Source: JAFGOM01 sp964605795
GTDB lineage: Archaea > Halobacteriota > Methanomicrobia > Methanomicrobiales > Methanospirillaceae
NCBI GenBank assembly: GCA_964605795.1
Contig: CAZSDZ010000002.1
Coordinates: forward strand, 52,999-116,998
Length of the DNA stretch: 64,000 bases
Direction: 5' to 3'
A model generated the notes under the pieces. That model was given only the letters and a program-made list of their open reading frames with translations. It had not been told where the DNA came from and searched no databases. This document shows, piece by piece, positions 53,859 through 61,794 of the stretch (position 1 is its first letter; every line of letters begins with the position of its first letter). The translations under genes were made by a program, and so were the position numbers.

Positions 53859-55140
53859 TGTTGTCGTTGTTGTTGGAGCAGGAATTGCAGGGATAACTGC
53901 AGCCCTTGATATCGCGAATCATGGATTTTTTGTTCACCTTATCGAGCGTGAACCCTCAATCGGCGGGCATATGGCCATGCTTGATAAAACCTTTCCTACC
54001 AATGACTGTTCGATGTGCATCCTCTCTCCAAAGATGGTAGATGTTTCCCGGCATGAACGGATAACGGTGTATACCACCACCGAGGTGACCTCTATCACCG
54101 GTTCTGCGGGAAATTTTACCGTTACCGCACAGAGACATCCCCGGTATATTGATATGGAACGCTGTACCGGGTGTGGAGACTGTATTGAGGTATGTCCGGT
54201 CGAGGTTTATAATAAGTTTGATGCGGGTCTTGGAGTAAGAAAAGCCATCTATAAACCGCATAAACAGGTTGTACCTGACTGTGTTATCAGGGATACCGAA
54301 CACTGTATCGATTGTGGTCTGTGTTATGATATCTGCGGAACCCGAGCAGTTCTTCATGATGACGAGGATCAGGTGGTAACAATAGAGATTCCTGCGGCTG
54401 CTGTCGTTATCACAACCGGGTATGATCTGTACGATGCCGGCGAAAAGAAACGGTATGGGTATTTACGAATCCCAGATGTGATAACCAGTATCGAGTTTGA
54501 GCGGATGATCAATGCAAGCGGACCGACGAAAGGAGAACTTCGGCGTCTGTCTGACGGAACCATTCCGGAATCAATTGTATTTATCCAGTGTGTCGGTTCC
54601 CGCGACATGACAGAATCGGGCAATGCATATTGTTCCTGTGTCTGTTGCATGTACGCAATAAAAAATGCCATTCTTATCAAGGAGAAGTATCCCGATACCG
54701 AAGTTATTATCCTTTACATGGATATCAGGGCGTATGGAAAAGGATACGAGGAGTATTATCAGCGTGCGGTTGATATGGGTATCCGGTTTATTCGAGCCCT
54801 TGCAGGTGACCTCTACGAGGATGATTCTTCCATCTGTATCAGGATAGAGAATACCGAGACAGGAGAGATGGAAATTCTCAAACCGCAACTTGTCATCCTC
54901 TCGGTTGCAATACAGCCGGCAGCGGATGCAGGAGAGATTGCAAGACGGTTTGGCATTGCATCTGATGATTACGGATTTTTCCTCTCTCTTGATGAGAAGA
55001 CCGGCATTGTGCAGACTTCTGTCCCGGGAATCTTTTTCGCCGGGACCTGCCGTGCACCAAAAGACATCCCTGATACCGTAGCCGAAGGGGGAGCGGCTGC
55101 GATGCAGGCTGTGATTGCAACATTACAGGCAGGTCATTGA
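53851..55140 (+). CDS. HdrA-like FAD and iron-sulfur protein (short form)
   Basis: Related to subunit A of heterodisulfide reductase, but 429 aa rather than about 650. FAD motif VVGAGIAGITAALDIA at the N-terminus, the HdrA signature NDCSMCILSPKM (near residue 51), two ferredoxin clusters (CTGCGDCIEVCP and CIDCGLCYDIC) and CVGSRD with YCSCVCCMYAIK. No hdrB, hdrC or mvhD gene is nearby. It may bifurcate electrons with a partner encoded elsewhere or serve another redox pair. It sits in a run of overlapping genes from the carbonic anhydrase to DUF116. Confidence 0.85.
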   Translation: MNDVVVVVGAGIAGITAALDIANHGFFVHLIEREPSIGGHMAMLDKTFPTNDCSMCILSPKMVDVSRHERITVYTTTEVTSITGSAGNFTVTAQRHPRYIDMERCTGCGDCIEVCPVEVYNKFDAGLGVRKAIYKPHKQVVPDCVIRDTEHCIDCGLCYDICGTRAVLHDDEDQVVTIEIPAAAVVITTGYDLYDAGEKKRYGYLRIPDVITSIEFERMINASGPTKGELRRLSDGTIPESIVFIQCVGSRDMTESGNAYCSCVCCMYAIKNAILIKEKYPDTEVIILYMDIRAYGKGYEEYYQRAVDMGIRFIRALAGDLYEDDSSICIRIENTETGEMEILKPQLVILSVAIQPAADAGEIARRFGIASDDYGFFLSLDEKTGIVQTSVPGIFFAGTCRAPKDIPDTVAEGGAAAMQAVIATLQAGH

Positions 55141-56225
55141 TGGAGAGGGATAAGTCCGGGTATACGCTCTGGTTTGATCCTGATATTGTAGGGGTTGGAT
55201 ATATTGATCAGACCTGCCTTCCCGGCACATATCGGGTAATGATGGCTCATACAACCCGTGAACTGGCAGAGGCAATACAGACACTTGCCATTCGGGGAGC
55301 ACCTGCACTGGGAGTTGCCGGTGCCTACGGGGTGGCTCTGGCTGCGTTACGTACCGATGCTGAATCTATCGAGATATTTCAGGACAGGGTGAAAATAGAA
55401 GCAGATATGCTCCGAAATACCCGGCCTACTGCGGTTAACCTTTCGTATGGTGTTGACAGGGTCTTTGGAAGGATTCTTTGGGAGAAGGATCTGCACCATG
55501 TAAAAGAAGCTGCTCTTACAGAAGCATATGCTGTTGCCAGGGAGGATGAACACATGTGCCAGGGTATCGGAGAGACCGGCAATGTCCTTATTCCCAATCG
55601 ATGTACTATCCTTACCCACTGCAATGCTGGTGCCCTTGCCTGTTCTACTTGGGGAACGGCTCTTGGAGTTATCAGGTCAGCATCAGCAGCAGGAAAAGAG
55701 ATCTCTGTGTATGCTTGCGAGACCCGGCCGCTCCTCCAGGGTGCACGGCTGACAGCCTGGGAACTCAAAGAGGAAGGGATTCCCGTCACTGTTATCACAG
55801 ACTCCATGGCAGCGATGCTGATGCGGAAAAGAAAGATAGATCTTGTGATAGTTGGAGCAGACCGTATTACCCGGGATGTTGTGGTAAATAAAATTGGAAC
55901 CTACATGCATGCGGTCTGTGCGAAGTACCATGGGATTCCTTTTTATGTTGCTGCCCCTCTCTCTACCTTTGATCCCACTTCATCTGAGTGTGACATTATT
56001 ATTGAAGAGCGGGACCGGGATGAGATCGCCCGATGGGGAGATACAGTAACGGTACCATCCGATGTTTCTGTGTACAATCCTGCATTTGATCCGACACCGG
56101 TGCAGATGGTAACCGGAATTATTACTGAATTTGGTCTCCTGCGGCTTCCTGATGACTGGGATCGGGTTGTAGAGCAGAAAAAAAAGACAGATTACAATCA
56201 TCTCGGGTTACAATATGGTCTTTGA
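55140..56225 (+). CDS. mtnA: S-methyl-5-thioribose-1-phosphate isomerase
   Basis: Aldose-ketose isomerase of the methylthioadenosine salvage route, 361 aa. Family marks are TLAIRGAPALGVAGAYGVAL, the catalytic cysteine in THCNAGALACSTWGTALG (near residue 160) and the catalytic Asp in VGADRITRDVVVNKIG (near residue 240). The ATG at 55140 overlaps the preceding stop as TGATG. In methanogens the same enzyme also accepts products derived from methylthioinosine. Confidence 0.93.
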   Translation: MERDKSGYTLWFDPDIVGVGYIDQTCLPGTYRVMMAHTTRELAEAIQTLAIRGAPALGVAGAYGVALAALRTDAESIEIFQDRVKIEADMLRNTRPTAVNLSYGVDRVFGRILWEKDLHHVKEAALTEAYAVAREDEHMCQGIGETGNVLIPNRCTILTHCNAGALACSTWGTALGVIRSASAAGKEISVYACETRPLLQGARLTAWELKEEGIPVTVITDSMAAMLMRKRKIDLVIVGADRITRDVVVNKIGTYMHAVCAKYHGIPFYVAAPLSTFDPTSSECDIIIEERDRDEIARWGDTVTVPSDVSVYNPAFDPTPVQMVTGIITEFGLLRLPDDWDRVVEQKKKTDYNHLGLQYGL

Positions 56226-56940
56226 GTATTCGGTTACCTTTCAGTCAGTTTTAACACTCATTGGGTTAATCACGATCATTTTTCTCCTTTTTTTCCTGAT
56301 TATTAGTTCCATCCTCATTGTACTCCTGGTGTATGCCTTAAAAACCGGTATCGTGCCATTTCCCAGGTTCTTAAAGGCAGGAGTTTTATTCTTTGAGACA
56401 TTTATGATCTGGTTTATCAGAGTAGCCGGGATCAATGATACTGATTTCTGGAGGTTCATGGCGGGACTTCAGAATAACCTGAATAAACAGGCCTTTTCTG
56501 AAGTCCCCATCGATAAACGTGCTGTTTTTCTTCCCCAGTGCCTTCGGTCTGCTAAATGCCCGGCACACCTTGAACCTGAAGGTCTGAAGTGTCGTTCATG
56601 CGGGTTATGTACCGTTGGTCAGGCACACCGAATTTTAAAAGGACTTGGATACCGGGTTTTTATCGTTCCCGGATCCTCTTTTATCGGGCGGATGATTAAG
56701 AAATACCGGATAAAGGGAGTAATCGGAGTGGGTTGTCTGATTGAGATTAAAGATGGTCTTGAGATGGCTGATAAAGCAGGGTATGTCGCGATGGGAGTTG
56801 TATCAGACAAGGATGGATGCGTTGAGACATCAGTGAACTGGGAATCAGTCTATGAGATCGCAATGCTTGGCCTAGATCCGGCATTGGTTCCAGATTCTAT
56901 CAAGGAATTTCTTCCTGCTTCTCTGGATCGCAGGATCTGA
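56215..56940 (+). CDS. DUF116 family membrane protein
   Basis: 241 aa. One or two hydrophobic helices form the N-terminal 45 residues; the rest is a soluble DUF116 domain with a cysteine cluster (LPQCLRSAKCPAHLEPEGLKC, given in part, then CRSCGLC) and GVGCLIEIKDGLEMA. The family is widespread in methanogens and some bacteria, its role is not known, and the cysteines suggest a metal or iron-sulfur site. It overlaps mtnA by 11 nt. Confidence 0.85.
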   Translation: MVFEYSVTFQSVLTLIGLITIIFLLFFLIISSILIVLLVYALKTGIVPFPRFLKAGVLFFETFMIWFIRVAGINDTDFWRFMAGLQNNLNKQAFSEVPIDKRAVFLPQCLRSAKCPAHLEPEGLKCRSCGLCTVGQAHRILKGLGYRVFIVPGSSFIGRMIKKYRIKGVIGVGCLIEIKDGLEMADKAGYVAMGVVSDKDGCVETSVNWESVYEIAMLGLDPALVPDSIKEFLPASLDRRI

Positions 56941-57057
56941 ACAGGTAATTTTTTTGCTTTGCTCTTTCATCGAAGAGGAGACAGGGAGTATTATTCCAAA
57001 AGATCTTCCAGGAAAATTGAGTTTTTTGAGATAATACCAGTTATTTCCAATTTGGGA

Positions 57058-57900
57058 TTAAAAAAGGTATGCTGACAGGGTAAAGATAATCAGGGATGCA
57101 AACATCCCGACCTTAAGAATAGTGGTACTTTTTTTCTTTTTGATACATATGGAATCACGGCAGTTACATGCCAGTACGCTTCCTGCAAGCAGCAGGAGAT
57201 CAACCGGAATTATCCCGAGAAGGTACCCTATTCCCCAGCGAAAATAAAGGACCAGGCTTGTTGCAACCCCGAGGATTGAGAAGATTAGAGCAATTCTGGA
57301 ACAAACCGGTATACCTGCCTTAATCGGCAGGGTAACCGCACCTCCGGCTGCATCACCGACAACATCCTCACAGTCTTTGAGGATCTCTCTCGTCATCATG
57401 ACAAAAAATGTTGCGCCACTGACGGCAATGTTTGCCATGACACCAGACAGCCCTGCAAAGGCTCCGCCAAAAAGGAAGATGCTTGCCGAGAGGTATGAGA
57501 CGGCTATATTTCCAAAGACCGGCATCGCTTTTAACCGCCAGGCATAGAGAACGAGGAGAACCGAGTTTACAAGAGCGATACCGAGCGGAATAAAAAATCC
57601 TGTCCAAAGACCGATACCATTTCCGATGAGAAAGAGAAAGACTGCATACCATAATGCTGCTTTTTTAGAGATAAAACCCGCAGGAATTGGTCTTTCTGGC
57701 CGGTTGATGGCATCAATTGCCACATCAAAGTAGTCATTAATGACGTTGCCGGCAGCAGTGATGCATGCAACCATGAGAAAGCAGGCACCGACAACCGGGG
57801 TAACAGTCCCGGTCGCGATAAAAAAAGCAAGTATCCCGGCAAGTCCTGCAACAACTGCATTTACCGGTCTTATGATGACCAGGTACGGAGAGAAGATCAT
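57058..57900 (-). CDS. Digeranylgeranylglyceryl phosphate synthase (UbiA family)
   Basis: Membrane prenyltransferase that adds the second geranylgeranyl group to form the archaeal lipid core. 280 aa, about eight helices. The first Asp-rich motif is NDYFDVAIDAINRPERPIP (near residue 55), with a second one at REILKDCEDVVGD (near residue 168). The gene starts 15 nt after tRNA-Arg on the same strand, with AGGAAC as a possible ribosome-binding site, so the mRNA probably comes from processing of a tRNA-mRNA transcript. Confidence 0.88.
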   Translation of the reverse strand: MIFSPYLVIIRPVNAVVAGLAGILAFFIATGTVTPVVGACFLMVACITAAGNVINDYFDVAIDAINRPERPIPAGFISKKAALWYAVFLFLIGNGIGLWTGFFIPLGIALVNSVLLVLYAWRLKAMPVFGNIAVSYLSASIFLFGGAFAGLSGVMANIAVSGATFFVMMTREILKDCEDVVGDAAGGAVTLPIKAGIPVCSRIALIFSILGVATSLVLYFRWGIGYLLGIIPVDLLLLAGSVLACNCRDSICIKKKKSTTILKVGMFASLIIFTLSAYLF

Positions 57901-57915
57901 CGTTTGTTCCTAAAA

Positions 57916-57990
57916 CGGGCGTGGAGGGATTTGAACCCCCGACATTCAGCTTAGGAGGCTGACGCCCTATCCTGACTAGGCCACACGCCC
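57916..57990 (-). tRNA. tRNA-Arg (anticodon CCT)
   Basis: 75 nt. Acceptor stem GGGCGTG pairs with CACGCCC, anticodon stem TCAGC/GCTGA encloses CTCCTAA with anticodon CCT, and the T-arm has GGTTCAAAT. Discriminator G; CCA not encoded. It reads the AGG codon. Confidence 0.93.
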
Positions 57991-58014
57991 TTCCCTATCG
58001 TATGGGCGAGGGAT

Positions 58015-58025
58015 AGGTATAAGGG
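58015..58025. promoter_or_regulatory. Shared TATA box between tRNA-Arg and trm1
   Basis: AGGTATAAGGG lies 22 nt from the trm1 ATG (a leaderless fit) and about 30 nt from the 5' end of tRNA-Arg on the other strand. It is the only TATA-like element in the 51-nt interval. Confidence 0.5.
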
Positions 58026-58041
58026 TATCGAAACGCCACAT

Positions 58042-59166
58042 ATGAGCCGGATTATGGAGTTAATACCAGTCCGTGAGGGTGATGTGCAGTTTTATGTCTC
58101 AAAGACAGATGCCTCGCTTCATTTTCCCCCGGGTAGCGGACAGGTCTTTTATAATCCCCGTATGGCCTTTAACAGGGATATGACCGTCCTTTTCGCAAAA
58201 GCCATTCAGCCGGGATCATACCTGGATGCCATGGGTGCATCAGGAATCAGAGGATTTCGCGTAGCAGCAGAGTGCGGTATACCCGTTACCATTAACGATC
58301 ATAATCCGGTTGCCGTAGATCTCATAACAAAGAATAGCAAGTCAATTCCCGGCCGGATCGAGGTTACCTGCCGGGATGCAAACGCCCTTATGCATGAGAA
58401 ACATTTTATCGCCGTGGATCTGGATCCCTTTGGATCTCCGGTTCCGTTTCTTGATGCCAGCCTCACAAGTGCTCTGCAGTACCTGTTTGTGACGGCTACC
58501 GATACCGCACCGCTCTGCGGGGCCCATAAAAAAGCAGGGATTCGACGATATAATGCACTTCCCGGCAACACTGAGTACCACTCCGAGGTGGGATTGCGTA
58601 TTCTCCTTGGCTGTGTTGTGAGAAAAGCAGCCCAGTACGACCTCGGTATCAGCCCTTTATTCTGTTTTGCCCGCGAACATTTTGTCAGGTTGCATTGTAG
58701 TATCAAGGAGGGAGCGAAACGGGCAGACACTGCCCTCTCAAACCTTGGATTTGTGTGTCACTGTTACACCTGCATGTACCGGTTCGAGGAACAGGGATTA
58801 TTTCCTTCAGATGGTATCTGTCCGTACTGTGGATCCAGACTCCAACCGATCGGACCTCTCTGGATGGGACAAACGAACGACCCCTCCTCTCTTCAATTGA
58901 TTCGGGAACAGATTGATACCACCACTCTCTCTTCCCCAATCCAGGCAGAGCGTCTTATCGAACTCCTGATTCAGGAACTGCCAACGGCGAGCTTTTATGA
59001 CTATCATCACCTTGCCCGAAAGATACGAATCTCACCGGCTCCTATCGAATCAATACTTGCTGCATTGCAAAGAAGGGGATACATGGCGAGCCGGGTTCAT
59101 TATCAAGGAACCGGGCTTAAGACAAATGCTCCATTGCACGAGATAATGGAGTGTATCAGCGTTTAA
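58042..59166 (+). CDS. trm1: tRNA (guanine26-N2)-dimethyltransferase
   Basis: SAM-dependent enzyme that dimethylates G26 of tRNA. 374 aa. Methyltransferase core LDAMGASGIRGFR (near residue 62), the catalytic DLDPFGSPVPFLD (near residue 126, DPFG), and a C-terminal zinc region with CHCYTC and CPYCG. The C-terminal 60 residues form a winged-helix-like domain. It is divergent from a tRNA gene that shares its promoter region. Confidence 0.95.
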   Translation: MSRIMELIPVREGDVQFYVSKTDASLHFPPGSGQVFYNPRMAFNRDMTVLFAKAIQPGSYLDAMGASGIRGFRVAAECGIPVTINDHNPVAVDLITKNSKSIPGRIEVTCRDANALMHEKHFIAVDLDPFGSPVPFLDASLTSALQYLFVTATDTAPLCGAHKKAGIRRYNALPGNTEYHSEVGLRILLGCVVRKAAQYDLGISPLFCFAREHFVRLHCSIKEGAKRADTALSNLGFVCHCYTCMYRFEEQGLFPSDGICPYCGSRLQPIGPLWMGQTNDPSSLQLIREQIDTTTLSSPIQAERLIELLIQELPTASFYDYHHLARKIRISPAPIESILAALQRRGYMASRVHYQGTGLKTNAPLHEIMECISV

Positions 59167-59435
59167 TCATCTCTTTTCTTCATGTGACTGAAAAAATCCT
59201 TGATGATAAACGGTCAGGATGATAACCACATATGACCCGTGTTTTGTTATCATACAGATAGCGAAGGGAAAAACCAGCGGGATATCAAAAGAAGAATAAT
59301 TCCAGAAAACGGATTTCTTTAAGTAAAACAGACACACGTTTCTTATCCCTGTCTTTTTGAGAATTTAGTTCTTCAGCACCACTCTTTTTTATGGAAAAAA
59401 TCCTCTCCTGATATTCCACGAACAATCCGGATTTA

Positions 59436-60548
59436 TCAACGGTCGATGATTATCTGAAGGAGATCCTCGTCGTGTAAGATATGCAGGATTCCTACCCGCT
59501 GGGCTTCATGCTTGACCGAGGTCCCCCAGATCCGGGCATACCTGAACCGGTCAACGAAATCACGGTGAAGCCTCCTGCAGACATCCTCAACGGTTGATCC
59601 TTCCCTGATGATAAGTGGCTCTTCCAGGTCGGCAGGTCCGCTCTGTGGTTTGAGATATATTCTGATAAACCGCAGCCGGTTAAAGATATCATCTTTTAAC
59701 TCTTCCATGTGAAACCCGGTTGCTGCCGATATCATGATGGGATCCTGGTTGAATCGGCCTTTAAGATTATTCTCGATGGTTGTTTTTTCTTTTTCTGAGA
59801 TCAGGTCGACCTTATTTACCGCAATGACTGCCGGAATGTATACCCTGCTGCCCATAAGGCTGTCTATTAATTCGTCCTGGGTTGCATTCCCCCGTATTAA
59901 GATATCAGCACTTGCAATCCGATGCTCGGTCAGGATCGATCTGACCTCATCGATATCGAGGTCAAGGGTGCCGACCGCGTTTAACCTGACACCTCCGCGA
60001 GACGTCTTTTTGATGGTGATATCGGGTCTGGGGGTATTTACCCTGATTCCGGCATCGTAGAGTTCTTTTAAGAGAATATCAACATGCTGCTGATTAAACA
60101 CATCAGAGAGCAGAACGATGATATCTGCAGTCCGCACAACTGCGATAACCTCTTTTCCCCGTCCCTTTCCAAGAGCTGCTCCTGCGATAAGACCAGGGAT
60201 ATCAAGAATCTGGATCTTGGCACCTTTGTGTTCCATGGCTCCCGGAACTACAGTAAGGGTCGTAAAAGCATAATCAGCAGTCTCACTGGTAGTCCCGGTC
60301 AGGGTGTTCATGAGCGTTGATTTCCCGGTTGAAGGGAACCCGACCAGGACAACGGTAGCATCTCCTGATTTCTTAACCGAGTATCCTTCTCCGCCACCCC
60401 CTGCTTTGAGGGCACGGTTGACGGCATCTTCTTTTAACCGCGCCAGTTTTGCCTTTATCCTTCCTATATGCTTAGAGGTGGCTTTATTGTAGGGCGTCCG
60501 CTGGATCTCGTCTTCCAGTTCTTTTATCTGATCTTCGATTCCAGCCAT
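59436..60548 (-). CDS. DRG-family GTP-binding protein with TGS domain
   Basis: Obg/DRG-type GTPase of 370 aa. An N-terminal helical region is followed by G1 VGFPSTGKSTLMN (near residue 68), G3 LDIPGLIAGAALGKGRG and G4 AVNKVDLI; the C-terminal TGS domain (about residues 300-370) contains the IREGSTVEDVCRRLHRDF segment. Archaeal and eukaryotic DRGs associate with translating ribosomes. It stands alone on the minus strand. Confidence 0.93.
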   Translation of the reverse strand: MAGIEDQIKELEDEIQRTPYNKATSKHIGRIKAKLARLKEDAVNRALKAGGGGEGYSVKKSGDATVVLVGFPSTGKSTLMNTLTGTTSETADYAFTTLTVVPGAMEHKGAKIQILDIPGLIAGAALGKGRGKEVIAVVRTADIIVLLSDVFNQQHVDILLKELYDAGIRVNTPRPDITIKKTSRGGVRLNAVGTLDLDIDEVRSILTEHRIASADILIRGNATQDELIDSLMGSRVYIPAVIAVNKVDLISEKEKTTIENNLKGRFNQDPIMISAATGFHMEELKDDIFNRLRFIRIYLKPQSGPADLEEPLIIREGSTVEDVCRRLHRDFVDRFRYARIWGTSVKHEAQRVGILHILHDEDLLQIIIDR

Positions 60549-60705
60549 TCCTTATTACTTTATCCGGGGATGCTCATATAGGTGTGGTGTATCTGTGTAA
60601 TTGAAATAGATTCTGATACAGCACGATGCACCAGGTATGAGAAGAGGGAGTGCATGGAGATATATCCCAACCAGGGGACCTGTTATTATCGCCAGTTTTA
60701 ATTAG

Positions 60706-60715
60706 TAGATATACG
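60706..60715 (+). promoter_or_regulatory. TATA box of tRNA-Glu
   Basis: TAGATATACG, centred about 23 nt before the tRNA 5' end. Confidence 0.5.
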
Positions 60716-60732
60716 TATCTTACTAGGCATTT

Positions 60733-60806
60733 GCTGATATAGTGTAGCCGGTCAATCATGGAGGACTCTCACTCCTTCGACTGGGGTTCAAATCCCCATA
60801 TCAGCA
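60733..60806 (+). tRNA. tRNA-Glu (anticodon CTC)
   Basis: 74 nt. Acceptor GCTGATA pairs with TATCAGC, anticodon stem GAGGA/TCCTT encloses CTCTCAC with anticodon CTC, T-arm GGTTCAAAT. Discriminator A; CCA not encoded. I saw no copy of its 3' end downstream that would mark an integrated element. Confidence 0.92.
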
Positions 60807-61315
60807 TTCGTAATCGTGGCTCAAAGCCCCTTCAAAGGGCAATGAGGAGCATTTAACTGTTTTTGAAAAATTTAAAGCAACAATTGAGCGTTTTCATCGT
60901 TACACGTGTACTGTTTGCTTTACATCGGGACCATGAGAGGGAGGGGAAAATATCATCTTTCCCCGGGTTTCATGCAGGGCAACTGCCAGACTACCCGGAC
61001 CGATTAATGGATCTTCTCCGGTCCCAATACCCAGTACTCATGAGACAATATAAGGACCATCGTTTTTATCTTTATCAGGTACAGAACCGACTCTTCCAAT
61101 CTTCTCGTGATCCACCAGTTGCATCGTCAATAACATAAGTTATTTCCTATAAAATCAGTCTATCCGGACCTAAAGAATCTCCAAGATGCTCTTCATGATA
61201 AAATCTAAATAATTCCCCTTTCTGCAATACCAGTATACGATATTCGGATTTCAAAGGGTGTAGAATATACATTAAATTGTATAATTAAAGGGTCATTTGG
61301 GTTTATTGTCCCTTC

Positions 61316-61342
61316 AGACCATGATAAGGTCTCAATTTTTTT
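61316..61342 (+). terminator. Hairpin plus T7, terminator-like
   Basis: AGACC and GGTCT form a 5-bp stem with a 7-nt loop, then CAA and seven T. Upstream is only an A/T-rich promoter-like stretch at 61263-61290, so the pair could bound a very small RNA. Confidence 0.4.
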
Positions 61343-61422
61343 GTTCCCTTTCTTGGAAACTAAGGTAAAGGATACCATAAAGGAAACTACCTTTTTGCCC
61401 CTTAATAAATATGGGAGTTAAG

Positions 61423-61542
61423 ATGAAGGATCATATTCCTAGCATCATCATGGACCGGATAGAAACACCGGAGCTGTTATTTTCTGATTCAGAATTTGAA
61501 TACTGGATAATAACAATCTCATCTGCACCGATGGGAGATTAA
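61423..61542 (+). CDS. Candidate 39-aa small protein
   Basis: ATG with GGGAG 5 nt upstream, 39 codons, TAA stop. The product begins MKDHIPSIIMD, is acidic in the middle and has one Trp; there is no membrane helix. Only the ribosome-binding site supports it. Confidence 0.3.
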   Translation: MKDHIPSIIMDRIETPELLFSDSEFEYWIITISSAPMGD

Positions 61543-61672
61543 CTGCCTTGCCTGCGTGCGGTATTCCCGGATGAGGAGGTTTGTGTTTAGAGTATCGGTA
61601 TGAGACGGTCCCAGAGGCCGGATGGTTTAGTCACTATTGTTGTCTTAAATGAGGTCAGATTAACGTGTCTTT

Positions 61673-61708
61673 CATACCATAATTGTTTACCGATAGTATT
61701 ATGGTATG
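61673..61708. repeat. 11-bp perfect inverted repeat upstream of the sensor kinase gene
   Basis: CATACCATAAT (61673-61683) and ATTATGGTATG (61698-61708) are perfect complements separated by 14 nt. The word TACCGATA occurs in the loop (61688-61695) and again just downstream (61712-61719). The element ends 86 nt before the kinase start and could be an operator or an RNA hairpin. Confidence 0.5.
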
Positions 61709-61794
61709 CAATACCGATAAGGAAATGTCTTTCATAACCGGTCAGGTCCTATGGCAAGAGATCAAACAACCAATACAATAGGAGGAGGGGAAGA

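Larger units (their letters stand above)
60807..61794. other. 988-nt gene-poor stretch between tRNA-Glu and the sensor kinase
   Basis: No gene of normal size is convincing. A 91-codon frame from TTG 60863 to 61138 has no ribosome-binding site and no recognisable domain; it may be a remnant. Around 61263-61290 the sequence is A/T-rich with several TATA-like words, followed by a hairpin plus T7 at 61316-61342. A second weaker hairpin (AAGGTA with TACCTT before T5) lies near 61365-61396. A 39-codon frame with a ribosome-binding site is listed separately, as is an 11-bp inverted repeat at 61673-61708. Confidence 0.5.

Noticed and set aside
60863..61138. 91-codon frame after tRNA-Glu
   Set aside because: TTG start without a ribosome-binding site and no recognisable domain. 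It may be a remnant, so it is mentioned only in the gap description.
60733..61794. Integrated element at tRNA-Glu
   Set aside because: No repeat of the tRNA 3' end, no integrase gene and no other mobile-element gene lies downstream.
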